This document shows positions 15,591 through 18,254 of a stretch of DNA of 18,254 bases, one piece after another (positions within the stretch are counted from its first letter, which is position 1; every line of letters begins with the position of its first letter). This DNA comes from UBA4408 sp002389785 (lineage in GTDB: Bacteria; Bacteroidota; Bacteroidia; UBA4408): assembly GCA_035438985.1 (NCBI GenBank), contig DAORJK010000032.1, positions 1 to 18,254 on the forward strand, read 5' to 3'. Position numbers and translations under genes: made by a program. The notes under the pieces were generated by a model. It did not search any database. It was not told the origin of the DNA and worked only from the letters and a program-made list of their open reading frames with translations.

Positions 15591-16574
15591 TTATTTAGCT
15601 ACATACAATACTTGTTTTACTGCTTTAACTACTCTGCTTACATTTGGCAAAGCTGCATCAATTAAAGTTGGAGCATAGGGCAAGGGTACATCAGCAGAGG
15701 TAACTCGTAAAACCGGAGCATCCAAATAATCGAATGCATCTTTTTGAACTTTGAAAGCAATTTCGGAAGCAATTGACGCTAGTGGCCATGCCTCTTCCAC
15801 TACAACCAAACGATTGGTCTTTTTTACTGAATTAATAACGGTGGCATAATCAATGGGGCGTACAGTACGTAAATCGATTACTTCAGCTTGTATGCCTTCA
15901 TTGGCTAATTCGGCAGCAGCTGCCAAAGCAACTTTCATAATTTTTCCGAACGAAACTATGGTTACATCTTTCCCTTCTCGTTTAATATCGGCAACGCCAA
16001 TGGGTATTAAATATTCTCCTTCCGGAATTTCTCCTTTATCTCCATACATTTGTTCGCTTTCCATAAAAATAACCGGATCGTTATCGCGAATAGCCGATTT
16101 TAAAAGGCCTTTAGCATCAGCAGGGTTGGATGGAACTACCACTTTTAATCCGGGACAGTTGGCATACCAGCTCTCAAATGCTTGAGAGTGCTGCGAACTA
16201 AGCATTCCGGCCGAACCGGTTGGTCCTCTAAAAACAATGGGAACTGTAAATTGACCGCCACTCATGCTCATCATTTTTGCAGCCGAGTTTATTACTTGAT
16301 CAATCGCAACAAGCGAAAAGTTAAAAGTCATAAACTCTACTATAGGACGTAAACCATTCATGGCTGCACCTACCGCAATTCCGGCAAAACCAAGCTCTGC
16401 AATCGGGGTATCGATTACACGTTTGGCACCAAATTCGGCCAGCATTCCTTGACTAACTTTGTAAGCACCATTGTATTCAGCTACTTCCTCGCCCATCAAA
16501 AATATTTTTTCATCCCGGCGCATTTCTTCATTCATGGCTTCCCGAAGAGCTTCTCTAAACTGTACTGTTTTCAT
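15591..16574 (-). CDS. pdhB: Pyruvate dehydrogenase E1 component, beta subunit
   Basis: 327 residues, the usual length. It forms the E1 heterotetramer with PdhA and binds thiamine diphosphate for oxidative decarboxylation of pyruvate to acetyl-CoA in the cytoplasm. Clear family blocks are MGEEVAEYNGAYKVSQG near the N-terminus; DTPIAELGFAGIAVGAAMNG with Glu60, which contacts the cofactor; FMTFNFSLVAIDQVINSAAK; FRGPTGSAGMLSSQHSQAFE with His129; and the transketolase C-terminal domain with VIDLRTVRPID and VVVEEAW. Related branched-chain 2-oxoacid dehydrogenase beta subunits are the main alternative, but the match favours pyruvate. pdhA is not adjacent, so the E1 genes are split in this genome. 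It lies 128 bp below asnS on the same strand. Confidence 0.93.
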   Translation of the reverse strand: MKTVQFREALREAMNEEMRRDEKIFLMGEEVAEYNGAYKVSQGMLAEFGAKRVIDTPIAELGFAGIAVGAAMNGLRPIVEFMTFNFSLVAIDQVINSAAKMMSMSGGQFTVPIVFRGPTGSAGMLSSQHSQAFESWYANCPGLKVVVPSNPADAKGLLKSAIRDNDPVIFMESEQMYGDKGEIPEGEYLIPIGVADIKREGKDVTIVSFGKIMKVALAAAAELANEGIQAEVIDLRTVRPIDYATVINSVKKTNRLVVVEEAWPLASIASEIAFKVQKDAFDYLDAPVLRVTSADVPLPYAPTLIDAALPNVSRVVKAVKQVLYVAK

Positions 16575-16702
16575 GTTGTAACGATTATATTTTTATTGGG
16601 ATAGTTTAATTTTGCTTGGCGCTAGAAGTCTATTGCTTATTGAAACTTTTAATACACCAAAATATGTTCCTCCAAAAATAGCTTTTTCAAACTATTTTGC
16701 TC

Positions 16703-18091
16703 TTAAAATTCTGCATTTTTAGGTGTACGAGGAAATGGAATTACATCGCGGATATTACTCATGCCTGTAACAAACAAAATCAATCGCTCAAAACCCAATC
16801 CAAATCCACTGTGTGGAGCAGTTCCAAATTTGCGTGTTTCTAAATACCACCAAATATCTTTTTCGGGGATTCCCATTTCACGTACACGAGTGAGCAATTT
16901 TTCATAGTTATCTTCACGTTGCGAACCTCCAACTATTTCGCCTATTCCGGGAAACAAAACATCCATCGCACGAACAGTTTTCCCATCTTCATCTTGCTTC
17001 ATGTAAAAGGCTTTTATATGCTTTGGATAGTTGGTTAAGATAACCGGTTTTTTAAAGTGTTTCTCAACCAAATAGCGCTCATGTTCCGACTGCAAATCTG
17101 TTCCCCAATCAACAGGGTATTCAAATGGATGTTTGCTTGCTTTTAAAATCTCAATGGCAGCAGTGTAAGTCAGTCTTTCAAAGGCTGTAGACTGCACCTT
17201 TTGTAAGCGCTCAATTAGTTCATTGTCGTACATTTTGTTCAAAAACTCCAAATCATCTTTACAATGTTGCAAACAATATCCAATCAAATATTTTAAAAAA
17301 TCTTCCACCAAATTCATGTTGTCTTCCAACTCGTAAAATGCCATTTCGGGTTCAATCATCCAAAATTCAGCAAGGTGTCTGGCTGTATTAGAGTTTTCGG
17401 CTCTAAAGGTGGGACCAAACGTATAAATTTGTGAAAGTGCCATAGCTCCCAGCTCACCTTCTAATTGACCTGAAACAGTGAGGTTGGTTTCTTTCCCAAA
17501 AAAATCTTCCGCATAATTGATAGTTCCATCCTCATTTTTGGGAGGATTGGCAATGTCAAAATTGGTAACATGAAACATTTCACCCGCACCTTCTGCATCC
17601 GATCCCGTAATAATGGGGGTATGCAAATAAAAGAATCCTTTCGAATTAAAATAATTATGTATGGCAAAAGCCATGTGATGTCGAATTCGCAACACAGCGC
17701 CAAAAGTGTTAGTACGCGGACGAAGGTGGGCTATTTCGCGTAAAAACTCCAAGGTATGTCCCTTTTTTTGAAGAGGATAAGTTTCGGCATCGGCAGTACC
17801 GTAAACTTCAATATTTTTTGCTTGTATTTCAACCGATTGTCCCTGTCCTTGCGATTGCACCAATACTCCTTCAATTTTAACACAAGAACCGGTAGTAATT
17901 AATTTTAAAATTTCTTCATCAAATTGAGCTACATCAACAACTGCCTGTATGGTATGTATAGTGGAACCATCATTTACGGCAATAAAGGCAACATTTTTAT
18001 TGCCTCTTTTGGTGCGCACCCAACCCTTAACGGTTACATCCTTTTGGTATTCGTTTGATACCAGTAAATCACAAATTTTTGTTCTGCTCAT
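16703..18091 (-). CDS. asnS: Asparaginyl-tRNA synthetase
   Basis: 462 residues from the ATG at 18091, close to E. coli AsnS (466). The frame extends 18 codons to a TTG at 18145, but that start falls inside a terminator hairpin and adds an unrelated hydrophobic stretch, so it is rejected. An N-terminal OB-fold anticodon-binding domain (about 20-96, GWVRTKRGNKNVAFIAVNDG) is followed by the class IIb catalytic core. Motif 2 is at 226-252 (GPTFRAENSNTARHLAEFWM) and motif 3 at 429-457 (GFGLGFERLILFVTGMSNIR then DVIPFPRTP). The protein ligates Asn to tRNA-Asn in the cytosol. The asparagine-type loop and length separate it from AspS. A promoter-like TATTTTTG lies just upstream. Confidence 0.96.
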   Translation of the reverse strand: MSRTKICDLLVSNEYQKDVTVKGWVRTKRGNKNVAFIAVNDGSTIHTIQAVVDVAQFDEEILKLITTGSCVKIEGVLVQSQGQGQSVEIQAKNIEVYGTADAETYPLQKKGHTLEFLREIAHLRPRTNTFGAVLRIRHHMAFAIHNYFNSKGFFYLHTPIITGSDAEGAGEMFHVTNFDIANPPKNEDGTINYAEDFFGKETNLTVSGQLEGELGAMALSQIYTFGPTFRAENSNTARHLAEFWMIEPEMAFYELEDNMNLVEDFLKYLIGYCLQHCKDDLEFLNKMYDNELIERLQKVQSTAFERLTYTAAIEILKASKHPFEYPVDWGTDLQSEHERYLVEKHFKKPVILTNYPKHIKAFYMKQDEDGKTVRAMDVLFPGIGEIVGGSQREDNYEKLLTRVREMGIPEKDIWWYLETRKFGTAPHSGFGLGFERLILFVTGMSNIRDVIPFPRTPKNAEF

Positions 18092-18112
18092 TGCTATTAT
18101 AAAAATGGAGTG

Positions 18113-18120
18113 CAAAAATA
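18113..18120 (-). promoter_or_regulatory. Possible -7 element for asnS
   Basis: TATTTTTG on the minus strand matches TAnnTTTG exactly, 21 bases before the asnS ATG. No TTG is found at the usual 17-19-base spacing (nearest at about 10 and 22), so the assignment is weak. The T-rich stretch may simply be the tail of the adjacent terminator. Confidence 0.25.
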
Positions 18121-18130
18121 TAAAATAAAA

Positions 18131-18160
18131 CAAGGGCTGAGTCAATTAACCCAGCCCTTG
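18131..18160 (-). terminator. Intrinsic terminator after the right-edge T9SS gene
   Basis: CAAGGGCTG (18131-18139) pairs with CAGCCCTTG (18152-18160), a perfect 9-bp stem, with a GT/AC pair continuing after one mismatch and a 6-base loop (CAATTA). On the minus strand it is followed by a T-rich run (TTTTATTTTATATTTTTG, 18130-18113). It lies 20 bp after the stop of the gene at 18181, so it ends that transcript before asnS. Confidence 0.78.
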
Positions 18161-18180
18161 TTTGTGGTGCTTTGTTTTTT

Positions 18181-18254
18181 TTAATTAAGAATTACCTTCT
18201 TAGTAAGCACTTGCTTATCACTAATGAATTGAACAAAGTAAATTCCACGAGCCA
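18181..18254 (-). CDS. 3' end of a T9SS type A sorting-domain protein (5' part outside window)
   Basis: Only the last 23 codons are visible. They read ARGIYFVQFISDKQVLTKKV followed by ILN and a stop at 18183-18181. The pattern G-I-Y-F-V then a short turn, then K-K-V-I-L is the closing strand pair of a type A (Por secretion) C-terminal domain. The gene is therefore another protein exported through T9SS; its catalytic or binding part is beyond the right edge. A terminator hairpin follows 20 bp later. Confidence 0.75.
   Translation of the reverse strand, partial: ARGIYFVQFISDKQVLTKKVILN

Noticed and set aside
16673..16680. TATTTTTG upstream of pdhB as a promoter
   Set aside because: No TTG at 17-19 bases upstream, and it overlaps the weak hairpin; AT-rich chance matches are common here.
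16675..16698. Hairpin AAAATAG / CTATTTT between asnS and pdhB as a terminator
   Set aside because: The 7-bp stem has a single G-C pair and a 10-base loop; too weak to call, so asnS and pdhB may be partly co-transcribed.
18092..18145. N-terminal extension of asnS from TTG 18145
   Set aside because: It begins inside a terminator hairpin and adds a hydrophobic stretch absent from the family; the ATG at 18091 gives the normal length.

Overview
The window is AT-rich and comes from a member of the Bacteroidota. The evidence is a PorP/SprF-family protein, type B (gliding-motility-associated) and type A C-terminal sorting domains of the type IX secretion system (T9SS), a TlpA-like envelope thioredoxin, weak ribosome-binding sites, and promoter-like elements of the Bacteroidota form TTG-N19-TAnnTTTG. 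The species cannot be fixed from sequence alone.

Positions 1-6281 (+) hold a T9SS surface-adhesin module. It starts with the 3' part of a very large tandem-repeat protein: five full and one partial ~83-aa units, then five ~93-102-aa cadherin-like units, then a type B sorting domain. A PorP/SprF-family outer-membrane protein follows. Last comes a TPR / beta-propeller / carboxypeptidase-regulatory / OmpA protein laid out like PorE. The expected logic is that the adhesin is exported by T9SS with its cognate PorP/SprF protein, and the OmpA protein ties the outer-membrane complex to peptidoglycan.

Positions 6285-9686 (-) hold, in transcription order, a small outer-membrane barrel-like protein, a TlpA-like thioredoxin, the 23S rRNA pseudouridine synthase RluE, and a two-CBS-domain protein that seems to have its own promoter. 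The CBS gene converges with the OmpA gene with only 3 bp between stop codons.

Positions 9687-13622 (+) hold a ~350-bp intergenic region and two type A T9SS cargo proteins. The first is the most interesting locus here. A run of nine C residues at 10095-10103 lies at its 5' end. A good ATG (10038), preceded by a promoter-like element, is one base out of frame with the secreted protein. The in-frame reading has only a TTG start and no ATG before the mature domain. This looks like an on/off (phase-variable) slippage switch or a frameshift, though a sequencing error in the homopolymer is possible. The second gene follows after 20 bp and encodes a beta-propeller-like T9SS protein.

Positions 13661-18254 (-) are mostly housekeeping. 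In transcription order they are the extreme 3' end of another type A T9SS protein, a terminator hairpin, asnS, pdhB (pyruvate dehydrogenase E1 beta) and an ACE-like M2 metallopeptidase lipoprotein. A clear intrinsic terminator closes this set.
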